A stretch of 64,000 bases of DNA from Acanthopleura granulata (taxonomy: Eukaryota; Mollusca; Polyplacophora; Chitonida; Chitonidae): the NCBI GenBank assembly GCA_016165875.1, contig JABBOT010000003.1, positions 36,644,672-36,708,671 of the forward strand, in the 5' to 3' direction. The position numbers and the translations under genes were made by a program. Numbering within the stretch: the first letter of the stretch is position 1; every line of letters starts with the position of its first letter. Of the stretch, positions 1 through 11,096 are shown piece by piece. The notes under the pieces were generated by a model, which saw only the letters and a program-made list of their open reading frames with translations, was not told the DNA's origin and searched no databases.

Positions 1-861
1 TATAATCTTCTGGAATATGTCAAAATCGAAACTAGTTCTAGAAAAATCGGAATAAAAGCAAGAGAAGAATCGAGCCAAAACACACCAGAGCTGGGGACTA
101 CCAGGTAATAGGAAACAAATAGAGTGTTCATTTGAAAAAAAAAATGAAACACTGATAACACTGTCATTAAAAATTCTCAAAGACAAATTAAAGAGACAGC
201 CATTCAGTTAAGTGATATTTATTTTGAATACTTCGGAAAAAAGTCAACAGATCTTTCGTGGTAAAATAAGTCATAATTAAGTAAAATGCCAATAAATCAG
301 CACAAAACTGCATATGTGGACCATGTAATTAACAAAATTTTATTGCACATTTTCGTTGATGAGAAACCACTAGAAAAAGATTTAAAATGGCTTGGAAAAC
401 AGTACAATCTGAACCGAAACAGCCGTAAATTGGTCTTTAATTTGCAAAACAGCAGTAAATTTAATCCTATAGGTAACTTATTCTGGTGCTTCAACGTTCC
501 AAGTTTCCATCCAATTAACTGTTTTGAACAAAATCAAAACATACTATTTTAAACTAGTCGAAATCAGCCAGAATTTCATAAAAAATGTTTTAAACTCCAA
601 AACCCAAACTTGATGTGTATAGCGTATTATGGTAAAATCACTTGGCAATTTTGCATTTAATGTAATGAACCGTTTTGAGATTCAAAAGAACCAAAGGCAC
701 CTTAATTTTGTCGAAAAAAGGATAAAACTGACAGAAACGACCTTCATCTGCACCTTGGAATTCAGAATGGGGTGCTTACGAGTTGATGTAACCGTACCCA
801 TTACCATTAAGTGAATAATGAAAGGATGTTAGTCATTAACACAATCTGGGTTTAATCTTAC
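1..861. other. Intergenic or intronic DNA, nothing recognised
   Basis: This AT-rich stretch lies just past the last visible Ig exon on the minus strand, so it is probably the next intron of that gene. An 88-codon frame on the plus strand (286-552) has no recognisable domain, no codon signature and no splice context. I do not call it a gene. The part from about 690 onward is duplicated in decayed form near 27,267. Confidence 0.5.
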
Positions 862-1191
862 ACGTGACATCCACGGTGAGGTTGTGTGACACACGTTTAC
901 CACGACCCGGTCTCTGAGCCTCACATCTAATGACGTCACCATCCTGATACCGATCAACACTCACTGTATTCCGCTGTCTGGTCACGTATCCACCATTGGG
1001 CCCTCGCTGTAAGCTCACGTCTGATAGCCCTGCCAATGCTATAGGACTACTGTTATTGTACCAGGAGAGGACGGCAGCAGGATTGGACTCATCACTGGTA
1101 CATGTTAATGTCAGTGTGCTGTTCTCTGTGACCGTGACTGTGTTTCCCGACTGTCCGGATTCGGCCCGGAGCTGTACGCTCTCAGGTCCGA
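862..1191 (-). CDS. Ig-like domain exon 4 of 4 (last visible)
   Basis: The acceptor is TTTTTACCAG and the donor is GTAAGATT. The domain has LTCTSDESNPAAVLSW with first cysteine and tryptophan in register and VIRCEAQRPG with the last cysteine, ending in LTVDVT. Its last base is a phase-1 leftover, so at least one more exon must lie beyond the window edge. A version with many small indels lies at 27,389-27,690. Confidence 0.78.
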
Positions 1192-4100
1192 CTGGTAAAA
1201 ATTTAACAATGCTGTGATAATTACCATGATAAAAAAACTTCGTGAATATATTGGAATAAAATGAAATGAAACCCCCATTTCTTATTGTCTTATAAGAATT
1301 GATTTATTTACTTGACCGCTGTTTTACGTCATTACCTTGGTATTGGACAGTCATATAAGAGCTTAGTTTGGTTTCCCTATTATCGCATAGTCGGTTTTAT
1401 TGCATTCTGATTTAAAGGTAATAACGTCGAGTTTATATGGACCATTAACCCAGAAAGTACACAGTTGAAAGAAACTTAATGGCGAATTTTGTTTCTGATT
1501 TTTACATGTTAAAGTCAAAAAATATCGGTCTCACTTATTGGGTTTGTCAACTTTGAAAATTAAAAGAAGATAAAAATTATTTATGAAATAGTCATAAGTT
1601 TTGAAAAATATATTTTTCATTGTACATAATGAATGTTACAACCATGTCTTTTCCAAATTACTGGGATAGCGATCCATTAGACTTCATCTCCAAAAGAGAC
1701 AAATCCAATATTTGCCAAAATATTCTTGAGTATGACGTAAAACACCAATGAAATAAATAATAACAACATTTTTTTACAACTATATTTACCAATCTCCCCA
1801 CCCGCTTCAAAGCATTAAAAACAAATCTTTCTCGAACAACTCACACGAAACACTGAAAGTCCTGCTCTCCTGGTCTGTCCAACTTGTCAACGCCCCGTCC
1901 TGACTCCCCTTACACACACACGTCTTCTGGTTCAGTGACGGACTGATGGTGATACTGATACTGATCCCCTGGCTTCCATCGTTACCAGCGACTGTGCTTG
2001 TCTGACCACATCCCGGTGACCAGGAGAGTGCTGGTCGGGGATTCCCATTTCCAACTTGACAGGTCAAGGCCAGCGTTTCTCCAGACTCTATGGCTGTGTT
2101 GTTAACATAACCTGACAGAAGGACACCTGTCTGTGGAGGATCTTATGAAAAATAAAGTGCCATTTATTTTTAGACATTGGCAAACTGGCTGTCGCTCGTC
2201 CAAATTATTTTAACAGGAAGGTTGGAAGATAAGTTTCATGTACAGACAACGCGAAGACTTGGTGTTGTTCATCAAACACTACGTACTTCAGCACTCAAGA
2301 CCAATGGACTTATTGCAGGTGAGGCGTTGCTTATGGGAAACCCGTAGCTGCGTGTCTGCCAATAATCAGCTTCCCGAATGTTTTTTTTCCCAGTGGAATG
2401 TCTTCTGTTTTCAATCCAGAAAATCGATAGGAGGGTGGACCATAGACCATTATATACAGTAGCGATAACCAGTTCAACAACAACATTGTGAAGGAGCCAT
2501 ACAGAGACAAAGACTGGTTTGCTTGTACCAATGTACATGTATGTACAGGCCTCTATAAGGTTGTCTAATTTGTCGATTCTAAAATAAATTTTGAGTACAA
2601 ATTTTTTTTTGATGGTCGGACAAGCATACAAAAAGCCAAACGGTGTCGAAATAACTGTCAAAAGATAAAGCTAATCAAATTTATATTTAACTGTGTAAAA
2701 ACAAATGGTGTATTTGTACAGTAACTTCAGTACTGTAGTATGCATTTTCCGGTTGATAAACGCCCTCCTTCTGTAAACTTGTTTAATTAGATGGAAAACC
2801 AGTACTGTAAAATTGCAACAAGATTTTTACTAACGCTTTTTCGGGAGTGAGGCTGGGGGGGACTGAAGAAAAGAGACCATGTGAATGTCTTGTGACACTC
2901 GGGCATGAGGAGCTGTAATTCTAAACTGGCATCTGGCCATGACGTCATAGGGATAACGCTACAACAACAACATGGTCAGAAGTTAAACTCGTCTGAGCTA
3001 GTAGTATCAATGTATAAGTTCATGTGTATGAAACATGGGTAGTCAAAACTGGCACCGAAATAAAAGACTGGGGACATGACAAGCAAAAAACATCTTGTGG
3101 GCGTGATTAACTATCGTGGGACGTGATTCACTGTCTTCTGTTGATTAACGAATGATGCTGCGGTAAGTCTCTGGGATTCTTGCCACACCTATCCAGACTG
3201 TTACGGATTGCTACTTATTTTTAGACGTCGTCTACTTTGCTTTGCTAGTTCTCAACTATTTTCCACATTGATCAAGTAAGTATTGTAGACAATCTCCTCT
3301 AATCCATATTAGGGTTATCACCTTCAATAACTCACTATGCCGGCGACCCCTATCCTTCGCAGTGGGTGTCAGCAAATACGCTTAAGTTTATTTCTGCTCG
3401 ATCCTTTTTCATTAAACTATGATATAAAGATCGGTGACGTTTTTGTGTACCGGTACTTTTGTACTTTGTCAGCTTTATTCCTTTAGTTAATTTAATACTT
3501 TAGTTAATTTATCCTTGCTTTAAGTGTCGATGTATGTATATTAACAGAAAAGACAACACGAGACCAAATTTAAATATGCATCTATAAGGTATCCCACATA
3601 AAACTTTACAAAGAAACATTGTAATTTTTGTGATGTTGTAGGAGAGATATCGTTGTTCCAGTAAGATAAAACGCGCCCAATGAGAAAATCAAAGGGGCAA
3701 CCATGTTATCAATTTAACCAATCAGGGCGAGTTATTGCTGGAACCCGAGAAGGCATCTGTTTCCATTGACGTCAGGTGAACCCAAGTTTGCCTTTTGGCC
3801 AAATGTGGGTAGGACAGGAGTAACACGACATCGTGTATCCTATGGCCTCATAAGAATTCCTCACTAAAAGTCAATTTATAGAATCATCGAGCGCGACAGG
3901 AACAATGGTTCTGACCGTTTAGGTGTGTTTCAGAAACTCTTGCTATATTATTTGTTGTCTTTTCTTTCAAATGGTAAATTGCTTACAGTGTACATTGAGC
4001 GTGTAGACTTGTGAGCGTACAGGAGGATCTGTCACACTGTTGGAAGCGTTACAGTACAGCTCAGCTCCGTTCTCCTCGGCTCCACTTGTAAACGTCAGTG

Positions 4101-5311
4101 TGCGGGTTGTGGTCTGTACCAAGCTAGAGTTCTGGTTACAGTCAACTGGCGGGTCTAGCTCCCGGACTTTAACGGAACTCTGTATGTATCCTCTTACACA
4201 GGCCTGGGGTTTACTGGCCGAGGTCACACAGGTGAAGGTGGCGGGGTCATCGGCTAGCACCGCACGAGGAGGGATCTTTAGGGTCACTTGAGTGACCATT
4301 ACTGTAAATACGTAAGAAAATTATTATTATGAAAGGAACCTTAAACCTGGTATGAAATTGACAAAGCCTAGGGACGAATGCAGCAGATTACTCGAGTAGT
4401 GTAAATCACAGGCCTAATAACTTTAAAGATCCGGTACTATTTATTGGCTCTTACTGAGTTACTCCTTACTCTTATTATACCCTCTACTGAGTTATGCGGT
4501 GGTGGGTAAATGGACTTCGTATTTATCTATTTGTTTGATTAGTATTTTACAATTATACTTCACTTACTTGACGACATCGTGCATTATAGCATCAAGATTT
4601 CCATTTTTACCACTGTTAAGTTAAAAATAATGAAACCCGTGTTTGGAATCAGCACAAAATGGCCTTTCAGACGATGCCTACTTTGTGTAAATTTGGTCTG
4701 TTCTTTTAGCTTTCAAAGTTTACATGTAGTTAGCCTTGGGAAACGAAAAATCCAAAACACTAAAGTAATGTTTGCTCCAGGACCGTGTAACACAAAATTA
4801 AGCGGCCCTTCTTTATATAACACTATACAGTTTAATTCCACAAATTCACTTTTGACATAAGTCAGTATTTGAAATCCTACTTAAACGTGTGTGCATGTTT
4901 GGACCTTACGTTGTTTTTATCTCTGTTAATCCGCGATGTAATATAGTAAACCGTTGCTCTTTTTACCTTTAACATCCAGGATAACCAGGTCAGTTTGTCC
5001 ACCGTACTGACATGTCCAACTGCCCCGCCCGGTGTCTTCCGTGACGTTCTCTATGGTCACTGTGTAAACCTCTTCACCGTTGACGTGTAGACATCCCCCT
5101 GATAACCCGGCGGCTGATGGTGGTGATACTGGTATTGACGGTGCACACTCACGGGAGGCGTATATACGGGATATGGTCTGACCAACATTACGCCGCCAGT
5201 CGAGAGGAGATCTATCACCTGGGACTCTGGTTATCTTGCACTCCAAAGTAAACGGACGATCGGCCACGACAGGACCTGGTACTGTAATTGATACACTATC
5301 CAGAGGTAATG
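862..5311 (-). CDS. Immunoglobulin-superfamily receptor or adhesion gene, four internal exons (partial)
   Basis: Four consecutive minus-strand exons each encode one Ig-like domain: 5311-4967, 4301-3987, 2141-1845 and 1191-862. Lengths are 345, 315, 297 and 330 nt, all multiples of 3. Every junction joins one leftover base to two bases of the next exon (phase 1-1), so the four domains read through as 429 residues without a stop. Phase 1-1 exons are typical of shuffled extracellular Ig domains. The domain style, with C2-set-like and CD80-like spacing and several extra cysteines, resembles nephrin/Kirrel, hemicentin and sialic-acid-receptor-like proteins. I cannot tell which. The signal peptide, membrane segment and cytoplasmic tail are not visible; upstream exons would lie above 5311 and downstream ones before base 1. 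A decayed copy lies at 27.3-29.8 kb. An extracellular binding role is inference. Confidence 0.8.
1721..1764 (+). mobile_element. SINE 3' tail fragment
   Basis: This intronic fragment matches the last ~45 bp of the ATTT-tailed SINE seen in full at 7,928: AATATTCTTGAGTA, then a variant of ACGGCGTAAAACACC, then AATAAATAA. The head is absent. Confidence 0.6.
1845..2141 (-). CDS. Ig-like domain exon 3 of 4
   Basis: The acceptor is TTTTTCATAAG and the donor is GTGAGTTG. Translation opens with YPPQTGVLLSGY, a common linker into a C2-type Ig domain, then LALTCQVGNGNPRPALSW and a terminal KTCVCKG strand. It is the shortest of the four (99 residues) and the only domain that looks absent from the decayed copy near 28 kb. 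Confidence 0.75.
2142..3986 (-). other. Intron of the Ig gene with a CCAAT/CRE-like repeat
   Basis: No exon is visible here. Most of it, from about 2.8 kb rightward, is repeated at 28.4-29.5 kb with few changes. Around 3,665-3,785 lies a segment with CCAATCAG and TGACGTCA-like motifs that recurs at 15.43 kb and 29.19 kb. Confidence 0.55.
3987..4301 (-). CDS. Ig-like domain exon 2 of 4
   Basis: The acceptor is TATTTACAG and the donor is GTAAGC. The domain reads FTCVTSASKPQACV, then VDCNQNSS, then AELYCNASNSVTDPP. The PPxAVxADDPATFTC opening and the long C-C' segment are C2-set_2 (CD80-like) features. It contains two N-glycosylation sequons (NQNSS and CNASN). A paralogous copy of this exon, lacking its first ~20 codons, is at 29,505-29,766. 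Confidence 0.8.
4302..4966 (-). other. Intron between Ig exons 1 and 2
   Basis: The borders fit GT..AG on the minus strand (donor at 4966, acceptor ending at 4302). A 93-codon plus-strand frame inside it has no recognisable motif. Confidence 0.6.
4967..5311 (-). CDS. Ig-like domain exon 1 of 4
   Basis: The acceptor is CTGTTCCAG before the exon and the donor is GTAAAAAG after it. The domain has the first cysteine in FTLEC, the core tryptophan in DWRR and the last cysteine in WTCQY, preceded by an ENVTEDTGRGSW strand that matches the usual DxGxYxC signature, with W in place of Y. Two further cysteines (RECAPS and GGCLHV) could form a second disulphide. It ends in phase 1 and joins exon 2 to give valine. 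Confidence 0.78.
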
Positions 5312-5515
5312 CTGGAACAGAAGCAGTATTGTTATTGCTCTATAATCGCGATGTTTACGCTGAAGGATTTTAACACTGAGCTATTCCTGACAGTCAAGCA
5401 AGGGCTGAGAAAATGACATGTATGGAAAGAGTGTGACCCCTACTTTCTCTCCTACTCAGCGCCTAAAGTGTTGCGCTGCTACATTTGACTATCTATTCTG
5501 TCAAGTTTCATGCTC

Positions 5516-5666
5516 ATGGTCAGTTTGTGCACATGTTATGATCAGTTTGTGCACATGTTATGATCAGTTTGGGCACATGTTATGATCAGTTTGTGCACAT
5601 GTTATGATCAGTTTGGCCACATGTTATGTGCACATGTTATGATCAGTTTGCGCACATGTTATGGTC
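5516..5666. repeat. 22-bp minisatellite, about 6-7 copies
   Basis: The unit is close to CAGTTTGTGCACATGTTA plus TGAT, repeated with a strict 22-bp period from 5,521 and one shortened unit near 5,630. DNA just to the right (to about 5,800) holds degraded units of the 77-bp type found at 7,423 and the same flank (ACCTTGCCAC.CACAGACA). The two arrays are therefore related. Confidence 0.9.
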
Positions 5667-5799
5667 GAGTTGTGAACAACAGCATTTACTTTGCCACAGT
5701 TCTACCAGTTTGTGTTGTGAACTTGTGTGTATGTTGTGATCAGATGTACACCTGTGCTTACCTTGCCACACACAGACAAATACTGTTAGCCAGACATTA

Positions 5800-7422
5800 A
5801 CCGGGTCCGCAGAATACCTTGGTCGGTATGTCATCGTCAACGTAAAGCGTTAGTTCAGTTTTTCTTACTGTGTCGAGAGTCGGACGCTATGCTCAGTAGG
5901 CCTACATTCAGGGATCTGCCCTGAAAAACTCGGAGTGTAATTGTTTGGAACTGACCTATTTTTTTTCCAATGCTATATCAATATATTCAAAGACGTATAC
6001 CTAAAGTTCAGAATAAAACACCAAAACGATGGAACACACAATAGACATGCAGCCCAGATTTAGCCCCAAGTCCTTATTTGCTCGGTTGATTTCGTGAACT
6101 TGTGTAATGTTATACGGTGTAGAAAAACCACTTATCCATGACATCACGTGACCGAACGCTAGCTATTGACAATGCAGAATTGGGGCAACGAAACACTAAC
6201 GCCACATACAGATGTACTGCAGAGAGCATCTCTGTACATGAACATTCTTGCAGAAAGTCATCTGACATATTTAACAGTGGGTTAGAGCTCCGTGTGATAT
6301 CTGAGTTCAATTCCGAGTCGGGTTAATTCAAAGAGGCACCGAGTCATAGAGGTGTGTTCAAACATTGCAGTCGGCTAAACCTGTACTGATGTGGATTGTA
6401 AAGGTGGATGAAAATTGCACTTGTTGAAACTGAGGCAGTCTTTCAAACCAGAATTATGACGAAGATGGCCCACAACCATAGATGATATAACAGTGTACAA
6501 TCTCTCCAAGTGGCTGATGTATTACACTGCCAGATGTCTCGTGGATGATCAATCCACATTTGAAGGATAATAATCTGGATCAGATAAGTACTAATAAATG
6601 AATAGTGAAATGTTGAAAAAGTGGGGTAAAGTATTGGTTTATTGAATGAGTTGATGTTACAGTGTTAGTAGCACTATAAGTTCTGCTTCTAACACTAAAA
6701 GGGTTGAATATGTAACTACATGCCTTACAGCTATATACAATGTAATTCCGAAAGCCCACGTGGATATGTTCATTTTACCAAGTAAAACTATATGGGTTGC
6801 ATTGTTTTACGAGTTCCTGACCTCAAAGACACTTTGTTAAAGGTGTCAGACTTTTTCAAAAATATTCTTGTCAAGAGGCGTCCTTTGATAGTACATTATA
6901 TATGTATATATATATTAGAAAAATTGCCTTAAGACAAAACCCAGTCTGAGGATGGAACAAACATCCAACCACATTTAGTTAAACAAGCTTTCTGAAAGTA
7001 TATTTCTATCGATTCCAAGAGATTAATGAGGAAATATGTAAAACTACAGGTATCTTGCGATGAAATGCTGCTTCGTGTACTTTCGGGCTCGTGAAAATAT
7101 TAATCTTCTCGACGAAATATCAGACCATACATCCTTACAGTATAATTTAAGAAAAACTCATAACTAGATATGCTTACGCTCCCTAGGCCGATGCACGGCA
7201 TAAAGATGTTTACTATTGTACTTTTTCACTTAATACATGCTTCTAATGTGTTTTTAAACCACGGTTTAAGGGTGGCTTATATTTACTGATACGCGGGAAT
7301 CGCTGGCCACCCTTAGTGCGAGGGGTATGTGGACCCGATTTAGGCACAATGCTTGCAAGGTGTTACCTCCTCGTCCAATTCTGCTGCACGAACGTTAGAT
7401 TCTTCCCGAATACTTTTAAGGC
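5800..7422. other. Intergenic DNA with one arm of a diverged inverted repeat
   Basis: No gene is supported. An AT microsatellite stretch is near 6,900. Bases 6,812-6,892 are the left arm of an inverted repeat whose right arm is 8,538-8,622. Confidence 0.5.
6812..6892 (+). repeat. Inverted-repeat arm (partner at 8,538-8,622)
   Basis: This arm shares TTGTTAAAGGTGTCAGACTT and flanking bases with the reverse complement of 8,538-8,622. Both arms read KVSDFFKNILV in the matching frame, so they may be remnants of one coding repeat inserted in opposite directions. Confidence 0.7.
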
Positions 7423-7845
7423 ATGTTACAATCAGTTTGTGTGCGCCTGCACTCACTTTACTACAGTTCAGGCAATTCACGTGTTGTCAGATTGTGTACA
7501 TGTTGTGGTGAGTTTGGGTACACATGTACTCACTTTACCACATCTCTGCCAAGTCACGTGTTGTCAGTTTGTGTGTATGTTACAGCCAGTTTGTGTACCC
7601 CTGTACTCACTTTTCTACAGTTCTGACAATTTACGTCTTCTCAGTTTGTGTACATGTAATAGTCAGTTTGTGTACACCTGTACTTACTTTACTACAGTCC
7701 TGGTAATTCATGTGTTGCTAGTTTGTGTGCATGTTACAGTCAGTTTATGTTCACCTGTTTTCGTTTCACTACAGTTCTGCCAATTCACTTATTGTCAGTT
7801 TGTGTACATGTAGTGGTCAGTTTGTATACACCAAAACTTGCCTTG
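7423..7845. repeat. 77-bp minisatellite, 5.5 copies
   Basis: Units begin at 7,423, 7,500, 7,577, 7,654, 7,731 and 7,808 (partial), an exact 77-bp period. Each contains CAGTTTGTGTACATGTTAC, the core of the 22-bp repeat at 5.5 kb, plus a second CAGTTTGTGTACACCTGT. All three forward frames stay open through the array only because the units lack stops. It is not treated as coding. Confidence 0.92.
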
Positions 7846-7927
7846 CCCCAGACAGACAAGCACAATTAACAAGGCTCTTCGTGGACCTGGTGGTCTCCCG
7901 GACATGAATATCAACGCCTATCTGTTG

Positions 7928-8192
7928 TATTTATTTATTTATTTCATTAGTGTTTTACGCCGTACTCAAGAATATTTCACTTATACGACGGCGGTCAGCA
8001 TTATGGTGCTAGGAAACCAGGCAGAGCCCGGCGGAAACCCACGACCATCCGCAGGTTGCTGGCAGACCTTCCCACTTACGGCCGGAGAGGAAGCCAGCAT
8101 GAGCTGATCTTGAACTCACAGCGACCGCATTGGTGGGAGCCTTCGGGTCATTGTGCTGCGATAGCTTGCTAACCGACTGAGCCACGGAGGCC
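7928..8192 (-). mobile_element. tRNA-derived SINE, full length
   Basis: Read on the minus strand, the element starts GGCCTCCGTGGCTCAGTCGG (pol III A box TGGCTCAGTCGG) and has a B-box-like GAGTTCAAGATC. Its central body contains a CGGGCTCTGCC-like segment and it ends in AATATTCTTGAGTACGGCG and an AAATAAATAAAT tail. At ~265 bp this is one of two near-complete copies in the window and serves as the reference for the fragments. Confidence 0.88.
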
Positions 8193-9041
8193 AACCGTAT
8201 CTGTTTTAGTTTGAACAGCAATTCGGCCTACTGTAGGTGAATTCATACTATGTAGAGCTTTATCCAGGGTACTGGTAAAAAACTTGAAGCTGCCTAACTA
8301 GTGAATGGCCTAGTTTATTTCCTGAGGTAACAACTCGCGGTAACTAGACGTGACTGACGTTCAGAATATAACTCATGGAAGTAAGACGACTTGCACTGAA
8401 CACGGACTACGGGCAACCCACATTAAACCTCTATTCGTGAAATTGTGCTGTGGAAGCCATATAAAAGTGCTGATCCATTGAGTCACGTGAAGAAAGGCAG
8501 TAGTGTTTGAAACGGGGCATCGACAGAATAACGTGACATACTATTAAACAACGCCTCCGGACAAGGATATTTTTGAAAAAGTCTGACACCTTTAACAAAA
8601 TGTCTTTCAGGTGCGGAACTAACGCTTCTGAAGTGTAGGTTTTTGTAAATGCACCGCCTTTGAGTGAGTACATCTCGAATTTTGGAAGCGTTTGATGGGT
8701 GTAAAGATAGTATACCAAATAATTTTGTTAATGAGGAATCCTGTAGCAACAACAAATTGGCTAATAGACTTAGAAGAGAGGTGTATGATATAAAACTTAC
8801 AATATGCTATTGCATGATTGTCAATTGTGAAATAAATTTAACTGGGTGTCAAAATTACACCATTTGTTAGATTATCTTGGGTTTAGTTATGCGTCTAATT
8901 CGTGATCAACGTTAATGTGTACATGTCAATGGTAAGTTAACGCTATGTTATATTTATACAAGACAGACAGGGAAGACTCTCATCCTTGAGTAGAGGAAAC
9001 GCCTCTGGAATTAACTAGTTCCTGTATGCAACTGTACTTAA
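8193..9041. other. Intergenic DNA with the right inverted-repeat arm
   Basis: Only the arm at 8,538-8,622 is recognisable. Short frames on both strands here (for example 8,664-8,870) show no domain. Confidence 0.5.
8538..8622 (-). repeat. Inverted-repeat arm (partner at 6,812-6,892)
   Basis: Its reverse complement aligns with 6,812-6,892 at roughly 80-85% by eye. In the shared frame the minus strand reads VPHLKDILLKVSDFFKNIL. The two arms enclose the 77-bp array and a SINE. Confidence 0.7.
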
Positions 9042-9345
9042 ATGTTATCACTATTAATAACTTCTTACCATAGATTAGCTGTCGAGCCTGGCATGTGGCT
9101 CAAGTCTAACAAACTTCTTGTAAGCAAACGAAAATGTAACACTTGCAATTCTGTTGCAGATGAATATCACTTCGCACGGAATTCTGTCCATAAATATAAC
9201 ATTACAGAGAGAAGTGTGTTTCCAACTATTATACTGTCAACCCTGAGAGAATGAAATTTTTCGAACTGCTGACAAGAAATAATGTACAACAGCTGTGAAA
9301 ACTGGCAGTGTTTGTTGACAAAAAGTTTTAGATTAATCGAGTCTT
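9042..9345 (+). pseudogene. Non-LTR retrotransposon C-terminal remnant
   Basis: A plus-strand frame contains KRKCNTCNSVADEYHF, the CxxC...DEYHF zinc-knuckle-like pattern common near the C-terminus of LINE-type reverse transcriptase proteins. After a frame break it continues as KFFELLTRNNVQQL, which fits the family's usual ending. No catalytic RT domain is visible upstream, so this is a 5'-truncated, frame-broken copy. Family assignment is from pattern memory only. Confidence 0.5.
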
Positions 9346-9564
9346 ATAACTCGAACTGATGAAAGTGTATTAAGCTTTCTCTGTTCCTCTACCACATGTG
9401 TACTGACTCTTGTTTATTTTGCTGTCTACTGTCCATCATCAGGACATGAAATGTCTTACGCCTACTCTCTCATGATCCATGGCCTCAATGCAATAGTAAG
9501 CCATATATTTATGTTGTCAGACGAATGTGAATGAGTAGGTTGTTAAATTGGGTAACAAAGGATA

Positions 9565-10432
9565 TTAAAGAGACATGGTAGCCGAAAATTTGGATTTTTA
9601 AACAATTTCTGATTGCGACATCTTAACGAAGTTGTGAAGTTCGTTCGTAAACCAAATCAGCCACACTGAAAGCAAAAATATTCATTGAGTATGTAGGTTG
9701 TACGAGCCCGGAGAAGTCCTGTTGTTATTCGAATTCAACACAAAGACGGCGGGCCATTTTGTCTCATTGATATTCAAGCGAAAGGACCCGAAGCACAAAT
9801 CTGCAGGCGTTCGGGATCAGTCGATATTGGCTGCACGGACTCGGATAATTTCGAATTTTGATACACATAGATACATGTAGAGTATAGCGGCTTAAACAGC
9901 ATTCAAAAATGGCTACCAATAATCATCCCATTAAGCTATGAGTCAGAAACGGGTGTCTGTTCACCGCCACGACAGCAACAACATTTGCACCCACCTATCG
10001 AGTAGTAGTTTTGAGACAACTAGCCACCAATTACAACTCTAGACTTGCTTGTCAACCTGCTAACTCTTTTTACGCCTCTGTTTGGCAGATCTTGTTACGA
10101 GTGAGCCGTAAGTCCCTCTTTTACGCTTGTCATCAGCCACGCTTTTTTACATATGAAGTTTACCGAGCACTGTGCGCATGCTTAATATCCACTGAATTCA
10201 CCGCCCCTCTTTTAAATATTTTGGCAGACTCTTTAATTTTGAGGGTTTTTTTTGTTCTTTTTTATGTTGCTTTTTTGGTTTATTTTTTTTAAACATTCAT
10301 TTAACGACAATGTATGGTGGTGCGATTAACAAAAAGCTTGTTACTTGCACTTGCAGACAGAAACACCCAATTCTCATGTCATTCTGTAATAACGCAAAAA
10401 TACCTATTATTTGAGCGATCATGTCCCTTTAA
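9565..10432. mobile_element. TTAA-flanked non-autonomous DNA element (piggyBac-like MITE)
   Basis: The segment is bounded by TTAA on both sides. Just inside are imperfect terminal inverted repeats: left AGAGACATGGT, right (reverse complement) AGGGACATGAT. TTAA target duplication and short TIRs are the hallmark of piggyBac-type elements. No transposase frame is seen in the 868 bp, so it would need help in trans. The plus frames inside (9,698-9,880, 10,011-10,292) are not supported as genes. Confidence 0.5.
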
Positions 10433-11096
10433 AGTTACAAACCCCATATCAGTACGAATAAAGGTGGGGAATCTTATCACAGGATTGAGGTTCGAAGAAT
10501 TATCCATCTGCTCGACCGGGTACTTGTATGATCTCGTGATATACGATAGCTGATGTACAGGATTTGTCGCGATTTACACTTGACCTTTTATTTTTTTTTC
10601 TTTTGATACGGATAGCTTCATCGAGTTTTTATCTAACCAGAGATAAGTCATGCACTCGATGTACCTATCAGAGAAGTTCCTATACTTACACGTCTTTGTT
10701 CCTCTTAAAACTTTGCAAAAAAGACCTCTAAAACTGACATGTAATCTGATCGTATTATTTTTTTCTCCGCCTATCCGATGTCAAGAATCCCTTTGCAGAC
10801 AATTGAATATGACTTTTTTAAGAACCAGAATAAATCAGGGAAATCGAGTTACTGTTGTAATAGAAAGTCACTGTGACGTCATTCCTTATATATATATAAA
10901 AAAAAAAAAAACAAATCGTACAGACAGTACTCTTTCTGTAAATTACATTATATGACGATGTTGCATAAACACCTTGATCTAAACAACACCTGAATATTTT
11001 AAGGCAACAGATTTCCCTGCAATTTCCAATGTAGTCATATTGATCGAACTGAAGATGACGTCAGCGAATGGCTACTTCTCATTAGGAATACAAGGA
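10433..11096. other. Intergenic DNA, nothing recognised
   Basis: It contains an AT/poly-A tract near 10,890-10,915 and two TGACGTCA-like hexamers. There is no gene or repeat I can name. Confidence 0.5.

Noticed and set aside
6138..6326. Plus-strand frame with an Ig-like NATYRCTAES string
   Set aside because: It is on the opposite strand to the Ig gene, lacks the first cysteine, tryptophan and splice sites, and is probably chance.
7316..7813. 165-codon plus-strand frame rich in cysteine, valine and threonine
   Set aside because: It is produced by the 77-bp tandem repeat; all three forward frames are open there, and the repeat is not codon-sized.
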